Shown here piece after piece: positions 32,541 to 47,074 of a DNA stretch of 64,000 nt (position 1 is its first letter; each line of letters begins with the position of its first letter). The notes under the pieces were generated by a model. The model did not search any database, was not told the origin of the DNA, and saw only the letters and a list, made by a program, of their open reading frames with translations. Origin of the DNA: Pardosa pseudoannulata (Eukaryota; Arthropoda; Arachnida; Araneae; Lycosidae); contig CM063506.1 of NCBI GenBank assembly GCA_032207245.1, positions 14,075,763-14,139,762 on the forward strand, read 5' to 3'. The position numbers and the translations under genes are program-made.

Positions 32541-32829
32541 CGCTAAAATGTAAACGCAATTAGCCTGTTTTTTTTTCATGTTATGATGGAATAAAACTAT
32601 GAATAATACATTTTTATCGTCTTATTTATGCTTTTCACAGAGTTCTGCGAATGAAGTGATAATTTTTTCAATATAGGTCAGAAATTTTTTTTAAAGTATA
32701 TTTGTCTTCAAATTTTTATTTTGTTAATAATACTCTTATAATATCTCATATTCTATAACATAATAAAGGGGAGTAAATTTGTCCCTCATTTTGCATATAT
32801 GCATAATCTATGATTGTTTTTAGATACCG

Positions 32830-33020
32830 ATTAGAAGATTATCAAGCATTAATAGGAATTACTTTTCTTAATGACCAAATGGGAAGAACACTACTTTTCG
32901 GTACTGCAGTCCATGTGTTCAAAACCCATTTATGTACAGAGGATTGTAGCCGTTTGAAATTGGTTTTAGGTAGTAGGGATGGTTTCATCAGTCATAGTGT
33001 TGCATAATAATAATAATAGC

Positions 33021-33077
<57 letters not shown>

Positions 33078-33269
33078 TGACTGTAGTTCTTCAAGCCATT
33101 AATAAGAATTACTTTTCTTAATTTTCAAATGGAAGAACACCACTTTTCGGTACTGCAGTCCATGTGTTCAAAACCCATTTATGTACACATGATTGTAGCC
33201 ATTTGAAATTGGTTTTAAGTAGTAGGGACGGTTTTATCAGTCATAGTGTTGCATAATAATAATAATAAC

Positions 33270-33305
<36 letters not shown>

Positions 33306-33497
33306 TGACTGTAGTTCTTCAAGCCATTAATAAGAATTACTTTTCTTAATTTTCAAATGGAAGAACACCACTTTTCGGTACTGCAGTCCATGTGTTCAAA
33401 ACCCATTTATGTACACATGATTGTAGCCATTTGAAATTGGTTTTAAGTAGTAGGGACGGTTTTATCAGTCATAGTGTTGCATAATAATAATAATAAC

Positions 33498-33533
<36 letters not shown>

Positions 33534-33725
33534 TGACTGTAGTTCTTCAAGCCATTAATAAGAATTACTTTTCTTAATTTTCAAATGGAAGAACACCACT
33601 TTTCGGTACTGCAGTCCATGTGTTCAAAACCCATTTATGTACACATGATTGTAGCCATTTGAAATTGGTTTTAAGTAGTAGGGATGGTTTTATCAGTCAT
33701 AGTGTTGCATAATAATAATAATAAC

Positions 33726-33758
<33 letters not shown>

Positions 33759-33950
33759 TGACTGTAGTTCTTCAAGCCATTAATAAGAATTACTTTTCTT
33801 AATTTTCAAATGGAAGAACACCACTTTTCGGTACTGCAGTCCATGTGTTCAAAACCCATTTATGTACACATGATTGTAGCCATTTGAAATTGGTTTTAAG
33901 TAGTAGGGACGGTTTCATCAGTCATAGTGTTGCATAATAATAATAATAAC

Positions 33951-34001
<51 letters not shown>

Positions 34002-34408
34002 TGACTGTAGTTCTTCAAGCCATTAATAAGAATTACTTTTCTTAATTTTCAAATGGAAGAACACCACTTTTCGGTACTGCAGTCCATGTGTTCAAAACCC
34101 ATTTATGTACACATGATTGTAGCCATTTGAAATTGGTTTTAAGTAGTAGGGACGGTTTCATCAGTCATAGTGTTGCATAATAATAATAATAATAATAATA
34201 ATAATTATAATAATAATAATAATAATAATAATTGACTGTAGTTCTTCAAGCCATTAATAAGAATTACTTTTCTTAATTTTCAAATGGAATGAACACCACT
34301 TTTCGGTACTGCTGTCCATGTGTTAGAAATCCATTTATGTACAGATGATTGTAGCCGTTTGAAATTGGTTTTAAGTAGTAGGGACGGTTTCATCAGTCAT
34401 AGTGTTGC

Positions 34409-34484
<76 letters not shown>

Positions 34485-34700
34485 TAATAATTGACCGTAG
34501 TTGTTCAAGCTATTAATAAGAATTACTTTTCTTAATTTCCAAATGGAATGAACACCACTTTTCGGTACTGCAGTCCATATGTTCGAAACCCATTTATGCA
34601 CAGATGATTGTAGCCGTTTGAAATTGGTTTTAAGTAGTAGGACAGTTTCATTATTCATAGTGTTGCAAAATAATAATAATAATAATAACAATTGACGGTA
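32830..34700. repeat. tandem array, eight units carrying (AAT)n tracts
   Basis: Each unit of about 227-250 bp has a unique part ('ttgactgtagttcttcaagc', 'cttttcggtactgcagtcc', 'catttgaaattggttttaag', 'tcatagtgttgcataat') plus an (AAT)n block of varying length. 'gtgttgca' recurs near 32997, 33245, 33474, 33702, 33930, 34170, 34403 and 34662. Central units are nearly identical and outer units are more diverged. Frames such as the poly-Leu one at 34371-34709 are artefacts. Confidence 0.95.
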
Positions 34701-34709
34701 GTTCTTCAA

Positions 34710-35985
34710 GCCTTTGCCTTAAAGACTTCTTTTTTGCTAATATTGATGTAATTGTTTGCATAAATTCCTTGCAAAAAAAATAACAAAAAAATCAAGGAAA
34801 ATAGCATATTACTATGAAATATATAATTTCTATTCTTAAAGACTTTATAGGCTCATTTTTAAAAGCCATTGATAGGACTGTTTAAAAATCCTGAGGTCAA
34901 TTTTAAATGACAATTTATAATATTTTTCAATTCCAGTATAAACATATCTGTTTGCTCTTTATAAAGTCTAAAAAATATTTTACAATCAGATAACAAAATT
35001 GCTGTTAAGCTAAATAATTTTAAAAATATGTAAGATTTTAAGTGGACATAATACCATTCAAAAATTAAAATTACAGCAGCCTTTTTTTCCGATTCATTAT
35101 AAAACAAAATTTTCTACATTTTTTAGATTAAAATTTGAACGAGATTTAATAATGTTCTAGATTTGAAAATATTAATTAGTTTTGTCATTTCAAGTAATTT
35201 ATCTTTTAAATAACATAGAAAATATACACCAAATGAAAAAAATAAATTATTTTATCCGCAAAATAAAATTTTGAATTAAGTGTATTACAAACAAAATTTT
35301 ATATCAAACTGAAGTAAAATATATGTTTTATTCTAGAAACTGAATATTTCAAAGTTATCTGATATTTTAAAATTTAAAAAAATCTAAAATCTATTAAGAA
35401 ATTGGAATTCTTAAAAAGTACCTCCTATCAATCTGTAAAATAAAATATAATACTTTTATTAATATAACTGAATTGCACAAAATAAAAAAGCTAATTATCT
35501 TCTATTTTAAGGAAAATATTAATTTCTTATTTACAAATTTCAAAAGTTATTTTGCGGAGAAATGAACATCTACTTTTTTCACTCGGTGTAAATATTTTAT
35601 AACTTTTAAGCAATGTATTGATTCATATTACAAAGCTAAATACTTTTTTAAGGTGAGAATTTTCCTGATAATTTTGGAAGAATTATTCTAACAAGAGTTC
35701 TGATAATTTAGGAAGAAGTATAAATTTTTATTTTATATTAAATCAAAATTAGGTTATTACATAAAAAGAATTGTAGTTGCGAAAAGCATTCAATTCGTTT
35801 AAGCAGTTATTTAAGTCGCTTAGTAAATTGTAAATAATTGGTATAAAAAAAAGAAATTACGATTTGCTGTCTGGAAATATATAAAAAAATAATCCAATAT
35901 TCCCTAAAATAATTTTATAAACTTCAGGTTTATTTTCTTAATTTAGGTCTTGATCTCATTAGTCCTTCAGAATAAAAAAAAACAT
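34710..35985. other. very AT-rich spacer
   Basis: An 82-codon minus frame (34859-35107) has no recognisable motif. Nothing else is supported. Confidence 0.4.
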
Positions 35986-35989
35986 TTAA

Positions 35990-36330
35990 CTACACAAATA
36001 ACATTTTTGTAGCATTATGACGTCATTCATTTAACCATCTCATCCTTTCTTAATTTAAATTATTTAAATATCGTCTGCATTAGTTTCATACGTTTTATCA
36101 CTGAACTTAGATACTACATAAATAATTTTCTTTTGCATTTGGTTAAATAATAGATTAGGCACATATGTGATAATTTTAAATATAATCATCAATTATTTTT
36201 TGTTGCAAGATAATTCTTAACAAAAAAAAAAACAAAAAACTATTATTTTACCTGCCTTATAGGGTAATTTACTATTCTGGAAAATTAAAAATTTTACTGT
36301 TCCCGTCATATGATGGACTATACTGGTAGT
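35990..36330 (+). mobile_element. Helitron fragment E (5'-truncated)
   Basis: It matches the central and distal parts of Helitron A ('gcattatgacgtcattc', 'aaatatcgtctgcatta', 'ttttgttgcaa', 'attctggaaaattaaaaatt'). It ends with 'cccgtcatatgatgg' and ACTATACTGGTAG, a mutated hairpin end. It abuts the first satellite monomer. Confidence 0.7.
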
Positions 36331-37419
36331 AAATCTAATAACTATAAAAACTTATTATTTTTGAGAAAAGAATTGAACTCTTTAACATTCTGATAGGGTT
36401 TTTTTAACTATTAATTGCCTTATTTTTCTCTCTCGTGTGTCTTTACTTGAATTTTTGAATCTTTACATTAAACCAACTTCTTTTCTTTAAAAAACCATTT
36501 CTTATAGGCAAGCGTAAATTTTAATTGTATATGCTTCATTCATATGGCTTTATTTATTTATATTGTAGCTAACTTGTTTATTATCTCATCCATGATTTAA
36601 AAAATATCATTGTGGAAAAATGATCGTTTAAGCTGGTAATTTAAACCGAAGACATTAATTTAGAAGCTAGGCTTAATAAATTCGTTGAAAACTAGCTAGA
36701 TATTACAAAAGGAATTTAATCTAGATTAATTACTTATTCCTTTAATTAACAGTATTTAATACACCTTATTACTTACCTTTTTTAGTTTTATTCATAATGA
36801 TTATTAAATTCCTGCAATTTATTACTATGAAACAACATTTTTTATTTTGATTTTCGTATATCTCATTGTGTTTTGTCTTCTTCGTAAGTATTGAAGAAAA
36901 TGTGTCGAAATATATGAAAAAGATCCTTTATCATTCCTTCATATTTTTTCTTCCCTCGAATACAAATAAAAGCAGATGATATTACTCTTTTTTTACCTGT
37001 GAACATATTCCTGATTGCTTTGCCACTGAATTTTCTTCACCTGAAAATCTTTGTTTACGTACCATTTTAATAATTGCAAAAATATCTAGTTTTTGTTCCT
37101 CTCATTTGTTTTCGTAATCAATTATTTTTGCAGTGACGATTCTTTTATTTCTGTAGCTATTTAGAGTTGCACAAAATGTTATTTTATGTTAAGTGTTTCA
37201 TCGTAATATCTTAGTTTCTGATTTTTTCTACAAGTTCCTAAAACTAGGTTAATTCTCATATTATAATTAAATATCAATATTCTAGAGGTAAAATTATGAA
37301 TTTTCATTAATACAATTTCTTGTTAAGAAATTATATTAATTTCACTTCTGTTTAATACAAATTTATTGTTCTTCATACAGTGGTTTACTTAATATGTATT
37401 TTTATATATGTATGTATAT

Positions 37420-37960
37420 ATGGTAATCCAGCAAAATAATTGCCGGTCACAATAATTATATAGCCCCTATTCTTTTTACTTTCCCGGGCTGCTGGGAAAA
37501 AAGAAGCCTAAGTAGCTAGCCTAATGAATAATGTTGCAGTTGGGCACACATTGAAGAAAAGCAATTTTGAGAACTTAAATCTTTATTGAGGAGCTGCTAA
37601 AAAGCTTTGCCAGTCAACGGCAGACAAGAGAATGATATGAAAAACAATTTGCTAGAAGAAAGATGTATCCCTGAGCTAGACTCATAGAATTTTCTCAACT
37701 GACAAGAAACTTAGTCAGCAAATTTAACTATTTGATCAGGGGGAAAACTGAGCCTTTTGCTAGCGACAGCTGGAAAATGTGTTGAATGGACAGAAATTTA
37801 CATCTGTTGTATAGAACGCTTTTGGAAATGTGTTGGAAGAATTTTAAGTTCCGGACACTCCTTTGATTCAGACAGTTGTTAGCTGGGAAAATAGATTTTA
37901 AGGTATTAGAATGGCAGAGAGTAGGTTTTTAAAGAGATATTAAAGAGAAGTGAAATAGTT
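37420..37960 (+). repeat. unclassified interspersed repeat R1, copy 2
   Basis: It pairs in inverted orientation with 9958-10485. Other monomers read straight through 'atgtatgcatatacatatat' where this copy sits, so it is an insertion into a TA/CA microsatellite inside monomer 1. Confidence 0.75.
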
Positions 37961-40900
37961 TTTATATATTACACACACACATATACATATGTGTGTGTAG
38001 ATACATTAATTTTAATGCTTTTTATTTTTAATCTTAATCAAAAATGGAAAAGTTCAATTAAGTGCCGCATATTATGTTTTTAGTTATACATGAATGTACT
38101 AATCTCTGACTGTTATTAAGTTATTACTGCTTCCTGAATTCACTGACTGTTAACCAGATCATTTTTCCTATTAATATTGATTATAAATGTTTACTTGAAA
38201 TATTAGTTTACTAAAAAACTATTTAATTATATTAACTACTCTCTGGAAATAAACTGAAATCCATAATAAGTAACTAATAATATAAATCCATTCAATATTC
38301 ATAAATACATTTTATTTAAGAGAAAAACTTAACACTCTAAATTTCAGATTATTTTTATTTAAAAATTGTTTCTTGCCTAATTTTTCACTCTTGTTTTATA
38401 CTTAGTTTTTTCATTTACTTCAGATTAACTGCTTTTCTTTGAATCCCCTTTTCTTACAGGCAGACGCAAAATTTAAACTTATTACCCTCAAGCAAAAGGC
38501 TTAATTTTATTTATTTTGTCGCCAACTTGTTTATTATCCCATCCATGATTAAACAAATACCAGTGTGGGAAAAGAATCGTTTAAGCTGGCAATTTAAACC
38601 AAAGACATTAATTTAGAAACTAGGCTTAATATATTCGTTAGAAACTGTCTAGATAACAGAAAAGGAATTTAATCTAGATTAATTACTTATTACTATAATT
38701 AACAGTATTTAATACACCCTATTACTTAACTTTTTATTTTTATTTATAATCTTTATTAAAATCCTGCCATTTCTTAAAAAGAAGCAACTATTTATTTTTG
38801 TTTTGATTCTCCTACATTTGCATTGATTTCTTCATGTAACATAAGCATTGTAGAAAACGTGTCGAATAACTGAAAAAGATCCTTAATCATTCCTTCTTTT
38901 TGTTTTCATTCGTAGAATACGAATAAAATAAGAAGATGTTACTTTTTTTTTACCTGTAACCTTATTCTTGATTGCTTTGCCACTGTATTTTTCGTTTCAC
39001 GAGAGAATCTTTGTTTACGTACCATTTTAATAATTACGAAAATATTTTATTTTTGTTACTTATCACATGTTTTTGTAATCAATTATTTTTTTTTTGCATT
39101 GTCGATTCTTTTATTTCTGTAGATATATATATAGAGTTGCACTAAATGCTATTTTGCATCATGTCCAGTGTCCATGGTAATATCACAGTTTCGGATATTT
39201 CCTAAAAGTAAACTAATGTTCATTCTCATATTAAAATTAAATATCAATTTTCTAGTAATAAAATTATGGACTAACATTAATTAAATTACTGCTAAGAAAA
39301 TAATTCAGTTATATTTATTATGAGTGTATTGTTTTCATTCAGTGGTCTACTTAATATGTATGTATGCTTATACATATATATGTAAACAATTTCAAAATAT
39401 TTTACTTATAATCTTAATTTAAAATATCAAAATTCAGTGGAGGGTTGCATTTAATTTTTATTTATTAATACATGCACGTACTAATCTCTAAATTCACTAA
39501 TTTTTAACCAAATAATTTTTTATATTAATATTGAGTAAAACGTTTTTGCTTGATAAGTTAAAAAAAAGACTATTATATTAAATACCTCACAAAAATTAAA
39601 ATGAATTCTAAAAATTGTAACTAACAATGCAAATCCATTTAATATTTATAAATTCATTTTATTTAAGAGAAGAATTGAACACTCTAAATTTCAAATTATT
39701 TTTATATAAAAACTGCTTCTTACCTAATTTTTCCCTTTCATTTGTCTTTATTTTTTACATTTACTTTACATCAACTGCTTTTCTTTGACGAAACCCCATT
39801 TCTTAAAGGTAAACACAAAATTTAAATTTATTACATTCATGCAAAAGCCTTAATTTTATTTATTTTGTAGCCAACTTGTTTATCATCCCATCTATGATTA
39901 AACAAATACTATTGTGTGAAAAGAATCGTTTAAGATGGTAATTTAAACCTAAGACATTAATTTATAAACCAGGTTTAATAAATTCTTTAAAAACTAAATC
40001 GTTAACACAAAAGGAATTTAATCTAGATTAATTACTTATTCCTAAAATTAACAGTGTTTAATACACCCTATTACTTACCTTTTTATTTTGTATTTATAAT
40101 GTTTATTAAATTCCTGCATTTCTTAATATGAAGCAACTATTTATTTTTGTTTTTATTCTCCTATATCTCTTTACGTTTGATTTCTACATGTAACATAAGC
40201 ATTGTAGAAAACGTGTCGAATACATCAAAAAGATCCTTAATAATTCCTTTTTTTTTCATTCGTCGAATACGAATAAAAGGAGAAGATATTACTTTTCTTT
40301 AACCTGTAACCTTATTCTTGATTGCTTTGCCATTGTATTTTTTTTCACAAGAGAATCTTTGTTTAAGTACCATTTTAATAATTACAAAAATATTTAATTT
40401 TTGTTCTTGTCAATTGTTTTTGTAATGAACTACTTTTTTGTATTGTCCATTCTTTTATTTCTGTAGATATATAGAGTTGCACTAAATGCTATTTTACAGG
40501 ATGTCCAGTGTTCTATGGTAGTATCACAGTTTCGGATTTCTTCTATAAGTTTTTTATATAAGTAAACTAAGATTTATTTTGATATTACAATTAAATAGCT
40601 ATTCTCTATTAATAAAGTTATGGAATTACAGTAATTAAATTACTGCTAAGAAAATATTTCAGTTATATGTATTATGAATGTATTGCTATCATTCAGTGGT
40701 CTACTTAATATGTATGTATGCTTATACATACAGATGTAAATAATTTCAAATTTTTTTACTTATAATTTTAATTAAGGAATGGCTAAATTCAGTGGGGGCT
40801 TCATTTAATTTTTTTTCTTCTACATGAATGTACTAATCTCTCAATTCACTGATTTTGAACCAAATAATTTTTTATATTAATATTGAGTAAAAAGTTTTTG

Positions 40901-43900
40901 CTTGATAAATTTTTTTACGAAAAAAAATATTTATTTATATTAACTACCTCACTGAAATTAAGCTGATTTCCATAATATGTAACTAATAATACAAACCCAT
41001 TTATTATTCATAAATGCATTTTATTTAAGAGAAAAACTGAACACTCTAAATTTCAGATATTTTTTATACAAAAATTGTCTCTTCCCTAATTTTTCACTAT
41101 GATTTTCTCCTTAGTTTTTGCATTTACTTCAGATTAACTGCTTTTCTGTGAATCCCCGTTTCTCACAGGCAGACACAAAATTTAAATTTATTATCTTCAT
41201 GCAAAAAGGCTTAATTTTATTTATTTTATCGCCAACTTGTTTAATATCCCAACCATGATTAAATAAATACCATTGTGGGAAAAGAATCGTTTAAGCTGTA
41301 ATTTAAACCGAAGACATTAATTTAGAAACTAGGTTTAATAAATTCATTAAAAACTAGCTAGACAACAGAAAAGGAATTTTATCTAGATTAATTACTTATT
41401 CCTGTAATTAACAGTGTTTAATACACCCTATTACATACCTTTTTTATTTTTATTTATAATCTTTATTAAATTCCTGCCATTTCTTAATATGAAGCAACTG
41501 TTTATTTTTGATTTGATTCTCCTACATTTCTTTACGTTTAATTTCATCATGTAACATAAGCATTGTAGAAAACGTGTCGAATACGTGAAAAAGATCCTTA
41601 ATCATTCTTTCTTTTTGTTTTCTTTCGTAGAATACGAATAAAAGGAGAAGATATTACTTTTTTTACCTGTAACCTTATTCTTGATTGCTTTGCCACTATA
41701 TTTTTTGTTTCATGAGAGGATCTTTGTTTACGTACCATTTTAATAATTACAAAAATATTTTATTTTTGTACTTATCACATGTTTTTGTAATCAATTATTT
41801 TTTTGCATTGTCGATTCTTTTATTTCTGTAGATATATATAGAGAGAGAGTTGCACTAAATGCTATTTTACATTATGTCCAGTGCTCCATGGTAATATCAC
41901 AGTTTCCGATTTTTTCTATACGTAAACTAATGTTTATTCTCATATTAAAATTAAATAGAAATTTTCTAGTAATAAATTTATGGACTAACATTAATTAAAT
42001 TACTGCTAAGAAAATATTTCAGTTGTATTTATTATGAGTGTATTGCTTTCATTCAGTGGTCTACTTAATATGTATGTATGCATATACATATATATGTAAA
42101 CAATTTCAAAATTTTTTACTTATAATCTTAATTAAAAATATCAAAATTCAGTGGAGGGCTGCATTTAATTTTTGTTATTTATACATGCACGTACTAATCT
42201 CTAAATTCACTGATTTTTAACCAAATATTTTTTTTATATTAATATTGAGTAAAACGTTTTTGCTTGATAAGTTAAAAAAGACTATTTATATTAACTACCT
42301 CACTGAAATGAAACTGAATTCTATAAATTGTAACTAATAATACAAATGCATTCAATATTTATAAATTCATTTTATTTATGAGAAGAATTGAACACTCTAA
42401 ATTTCAAATTATTTTTATATAAAAACTGCTTCTTACCTAATTTTCCCCCTTCATTTGTCTTTATTTTTTACATTTACTTTACATCAACTGCTTTTCTTTG
42501 ACGAAACCCCATTTCTTAAAGGTAAACACAAAATTTAAATTTATTACCTTCATGCAAAAGCCTTAATTTTATTTATTTTGTCGCCAACTTGTTTATTACC
42601 CATCTATAATTAAACAAGTACTATTGTGTGAAAAGAATCGTTTAAGCTGGTAATTTAAACCTAAGACATTAATTTAGAAACCAGGCTTAATAAATTCTTT
42701 AAAAACTAGATCGTTAACATAAAAGGAATTTAATCTAGATTAATTACTTATTCCTATAATTAACAATGTTTAATACACCCTATTACTTACCTTTTTTATT
42801 TTTATTTATAATGTTTATTAAATTCCTGCCATTTCTTAATATGGAGCAACTATTTATTTTTGTTTTCATTCTACTATATCTCTTTACATTTGATTTCTTC
42901 ATGTAACATAAGCATTGAAGAAAACGTGTAGAATACGTGAAAAAGATCCTTAATCATTCCTTTTTTTTTTTCGTCGAATTCGAAAATAAGGAGAAGATAT
43001 TACTTTCTTTTTTACCTGTAACCTTATTCTTGTTTGCTTTGCCACTGAATTTTTTTTTCACGAGAGAATCTTTGTTTACGTACCATTTTAATAATTACAA
43101 ATATATTTAATTTTTGTACTTGTCAATTGTTTTTGTGATTAATCATTTTTTTTATTGTCGATTCTTCTATTTCTGTAGATATATAGAGTTGCACTAAATG
43201 CTATTTTACATTATGTCCAGTGTTCCATAGTAATATCCCAGTTTCAGATTTTACTATAAGTTTTTTCTAAAATTAAACTAATGTTCATTCTCATTAAAAT
43301 TAAATAGAAATTCTCTAGTAATAAAATTATGGACTTACATTAATTAAATTACTGTTAAGAAAATATTTCAGTTATAATTATTATGAGTGTACTGCTTTCA
43401 TTCAGTGGTCTTAATATGCATATATGAATAAACATATATACGTAAATAACTTGAATTTTTTTTAGTTTTAATCTTAATTAAAAATGCAAAATTCAGTGGA
43501 GTGCTGCATTTAAATTTTTTTTACTTATACATGAATGTGCTAATCTCTAAATTCGCTGATTTTTAACCAAATAAATTTTTATGGTAATATTGATTAAAAA
43601 GTGTTAGCTTGATAGATTTTTTACGAAGGAAAAATTATTTTAATGAACTTCCTCACAGAAATTAAACTGAATTCCATAATATGTAACTAATAATACAAAT
43701 CCATTTAATATTTATAAATTCATTTTATTTAAGAGAAAATCTGAACACTTTAAATTTCAAACTATTTTTATTTAAAACTGTTTCTTACCTAATTTTTTCC
43801 TTTCATTTGTCTTTATTTTTTACATTTACTTTACACTAACTGCTTTTATTTCACGAAACCCCGTTTCTTACAGGCAAACACAAAATTTAAACTTACTACC

Positions 43901-44584
43901 TTCATGTAAAGGGATTTATTTTATTTATTTTGTTGTCGACAATTTGTTTATTATCCCATCGACGATTTTAAAAAATTCCATTGTAAGAAGAATGGTTTAA
44001 GCTGATAATTTAAACCGAAGACATTAATCTAAAGGCTAGGATTAATAAATTCGCTGAAAACTAGCTAGAGAACAGAAAAGGAATTTAATCTAGATTAATT
44101 ACTTATTCCTTTAATTAACAGTATTTAATACACCCTATTACTTACCTTTTTATTTTTATTTATGTTTATTAAATTCTTGCCGTTTCTTAATATGAAACAA
44201 CAATTTATATTTTCTTTGATTCTCCTATATCTCTTTATGTTTTGCTTTCTTCATGTAACATAAGCATTGTAGAAAAAGTGTCGAATACTTGAAAAAGATC
44301 CTTAATTATTCTTTTTTTTTTTCGTCAAATACGAATTAAAGCAGAAGATATTACTTCTTTACCTGTAACCGTACTCTTGATTGCTTTGTCTCTGAACCTT
44401 TTTTGCGAGAGAATCTTTGTTTATCTACCCTTTTAATAAGTGCAAAAATATGTAGTTTTTGAACCTCTCAATTGTTTTTTCAGTCTATTATATTTTTGCA
44501 TTGTCGATTCTTTTATTTTTGTAAATATATAAAGGGACACCAAATGTTATTTTATATCACCTCGAGTGTTCCATGGGGATATCA

Positions 44585-45410
44585 TCCCCTATATAATAAT
44601 AGCCTAAGTTATCTGTCTGTCTGTCCTCGAATTTATGAAGCGGTTGGACCTGTAATGGATAGCGGCATCTATATTGGATTCTTGATGAGTTGGGTTTAGC
44701 AAAATTCAAAGCCAGCCTTTAAAACATTCGAAATCCACCCCTTCCCCTGTTTTCGGAAGTTTAATGCCATTATATCAAGCTCTATGTTCCCGGTTAAGAA
44801 CAGGCAATTAAATTTATTACATAATAAATAGATAAAACTACCATTTTTTGCTAGCATTATGACGTCATTCCTTTAATCCTTTCTTATTTTAAATTATTTA
44901 AATATCGTCTGCATTGTTTTCATACGTCTTATCATTGAACTTAGATATTACGTTAATAAGTTTCTTTTATATTTGGCTTAAATAATAGAATAGGGTCATA
45001 TGTGATAATTTTAAATTTAATCATCGATTATTTTTTGTTGCAATGAAAATTTTATCACTGGTATTAACAACAAATTATTTTTATAGAAATCTAAGAGACT
45101 ATTTCACAGACTAATAAATATCTAGCGTTTAAGGTATATATCTTTGAAAATTAAGAAATTTGTTCGTTTGTGGATTTGTTTTTTATACATAACCACACGG
45201 TTCAACTAAATAAATTCAATGTGATTCTAAACTGCATTCACAGTATCAGAATACTTTAGAGGAGTGTGAAGATAAACAAATTATTGAGATAGTTCCAGAT
45301 AATTCTCAGCCAAAAAACAAACCATTTTTTTGCCTGCCTCAAAGGTTGCTTTACGATTCTAGAACATTAAAAATTTTACTAATCCCGTCATATGACGGGC
45401 TATACGTTAG
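44585..45410 (+). mobile_element. Helitron copy B, full length
   Basis: It begins TCCCCTATATAATAATAGCC and ends with the perfect palindrome CCCGTCATATGACGGG followed by CTATACGTTAG (826 bp). The left flank is 'ccatggggatatca' and the right flank 'tagtttagattt'. Sister monomers read 'ccatggtaatatca' joined to 'cagtttcggattt', the unoccupied site. No target duplication is present. It carries the same BEL-derived block as copy A. Confidence 0.9.
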
Positions 45411-45679
45411 TAGTTTAGATTTTTATATATAAGTTCCTAAAGATAGTGTACATTATCACATTACAAGTAAATATAAATACTCTAGTCGTAAAATTCTGGA
45501 ATTACATCCATTAAAACCCTTTTAAGAAAATTTTTCAGCTATGATTAAAATGAATTTATTGTTTTTAATTCACTAGTCTACTTTACACACACACATACTT
45601 ACATATATTTATTAATATTAATCATAATTTATTTATTTTCAATCTTAATATAAAATGACAAAATTCAATGAAATGTAAT

Positions 45680-46860
45680 TATTAGTTATAAATGAATATA
45701 CTAATCTCAAAAATCTCTGACTGCTAATTAAATTACTTTTCTTATTAATATTAGAATAAAATATTGTATGAAATATTTATTTACGAAAAACTATTTATTT
45801 GGGCTAACTACTTACTCAAATTATATATTTTTGAACTAATATATACTAATCTCTAGAATCTCTGTTTAAAAAAATCATTTTTCTTATTAATTTTAGATAA
45901 AAATATTTTGTATGAAATATTTGTTTACGAAAAATTATTTATTTGGGCTAACTACTTACTCAAATTATATATTTTTGAACTAATATATACCAATCTCTAG
46001 AATCTATAACTGTTATAAAAATCATTTTTCTTATTAATTTTAGATAAAAATATTTTGTATGAAATATTTGTTTAAGAAAAACTATTTATTTGGACTAACT
46101 ACTTACTCAAATTATATATTTTTGAACTAATATATACTAATCTCTAGAATCTCTGACTGTTAAAAAAATCATTTTTCTTATTAATTTTAGATTAAAATAT
46201 TTTGTATGAAATATTTTTTTACAAAAAATTATTTATTTGGGCTAACTACTTACTCAAATTATATATTTTTGAACTAATATATACTAATATCTAAAATCTC
46301 TGACTGTTAAAAAAAATCATTTTTCTTATTAATATTAGATTAAAATATTTTGTATGAAATATTTGTTTATGAAAAAACTATTTATTTGGGCTAACTACTA
46401 ACTCAAATTATATGTATTTGAACTAATATATACTAATCTCTAGAATTTATAACTGTTAAAAAAATCATTTTTTTCTTATTAATATTAGATAAAAATATTT
46501 TGTATGAAATATTTGTTTACGAAAAACTATTTATTTTTACTAACTACTTACTCAAATTATATATTTTTGAACTAATATATACCAATCTAGCATCTCTGAA
46601 TGTTAAAAAAAATCATTTTTCTTATTAATATTAGATTAAAATATTTTGTAGGAAATATTTGTTAACGAAAAACTATTTATTTGGGCTAACTACTTACTCA
46701 AATTATATATATTTGAACTAATATATACTAATCTCTAGAATCTATAACTGTTAAAAAAAATCATTTTTTCTCATTAATATTAGATTAAAATATTTTGTAT
46801 GAAATATTTGTTTAAGAAAAACTATTTATTTGGGCTAACTACTTACTCAAATTATACTGG
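45680..46860. repeat. nested tandem array, eight units of about 147 bp
   Basis: 'ctaactacttactcaaatta' or a near match recurs near 45800, 45948, 46095, 46241, 46388, 46540, 46686 and 46836. The unit corresponds to one segment of the 1.35-kb monomer (for example 38085-38260: 'tactaatctctgactgtta' to 'ttaactactctctggaaat'). So a part of one monomer was amplified locally. Confidence 0.9.
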
Positions 46861-47052
46861 AATTTATTTTATATAATTAATAATATAAATACATTTAATA
46901 TTTATAAATGCATTTTATTTTTTAGAAAAAAATTTGGACACTCTAAATTTCTGACTTTTTTTAATTATAAAAATTGCTACATGCCTGATTTTTCAATCTC
47001 GTTTGTTTTTATTTTATATTTTATATATTTACTTTACTCTAACTTCATTAAT

Positions 47053-47074
47053 AAAAAAAAAAAAAAAAAAAAAA
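47053..47074. repeat. poly(A) run
   Basis: Twenty-two uninterrupted A inside a satellite monomer. Confidence 0.95.

Noticed and set aside
34371..34709. 112-codon minus frame with a long Leu run
   Set aside because: The Leu run comes from the (AAT)n tract of the tandem array.
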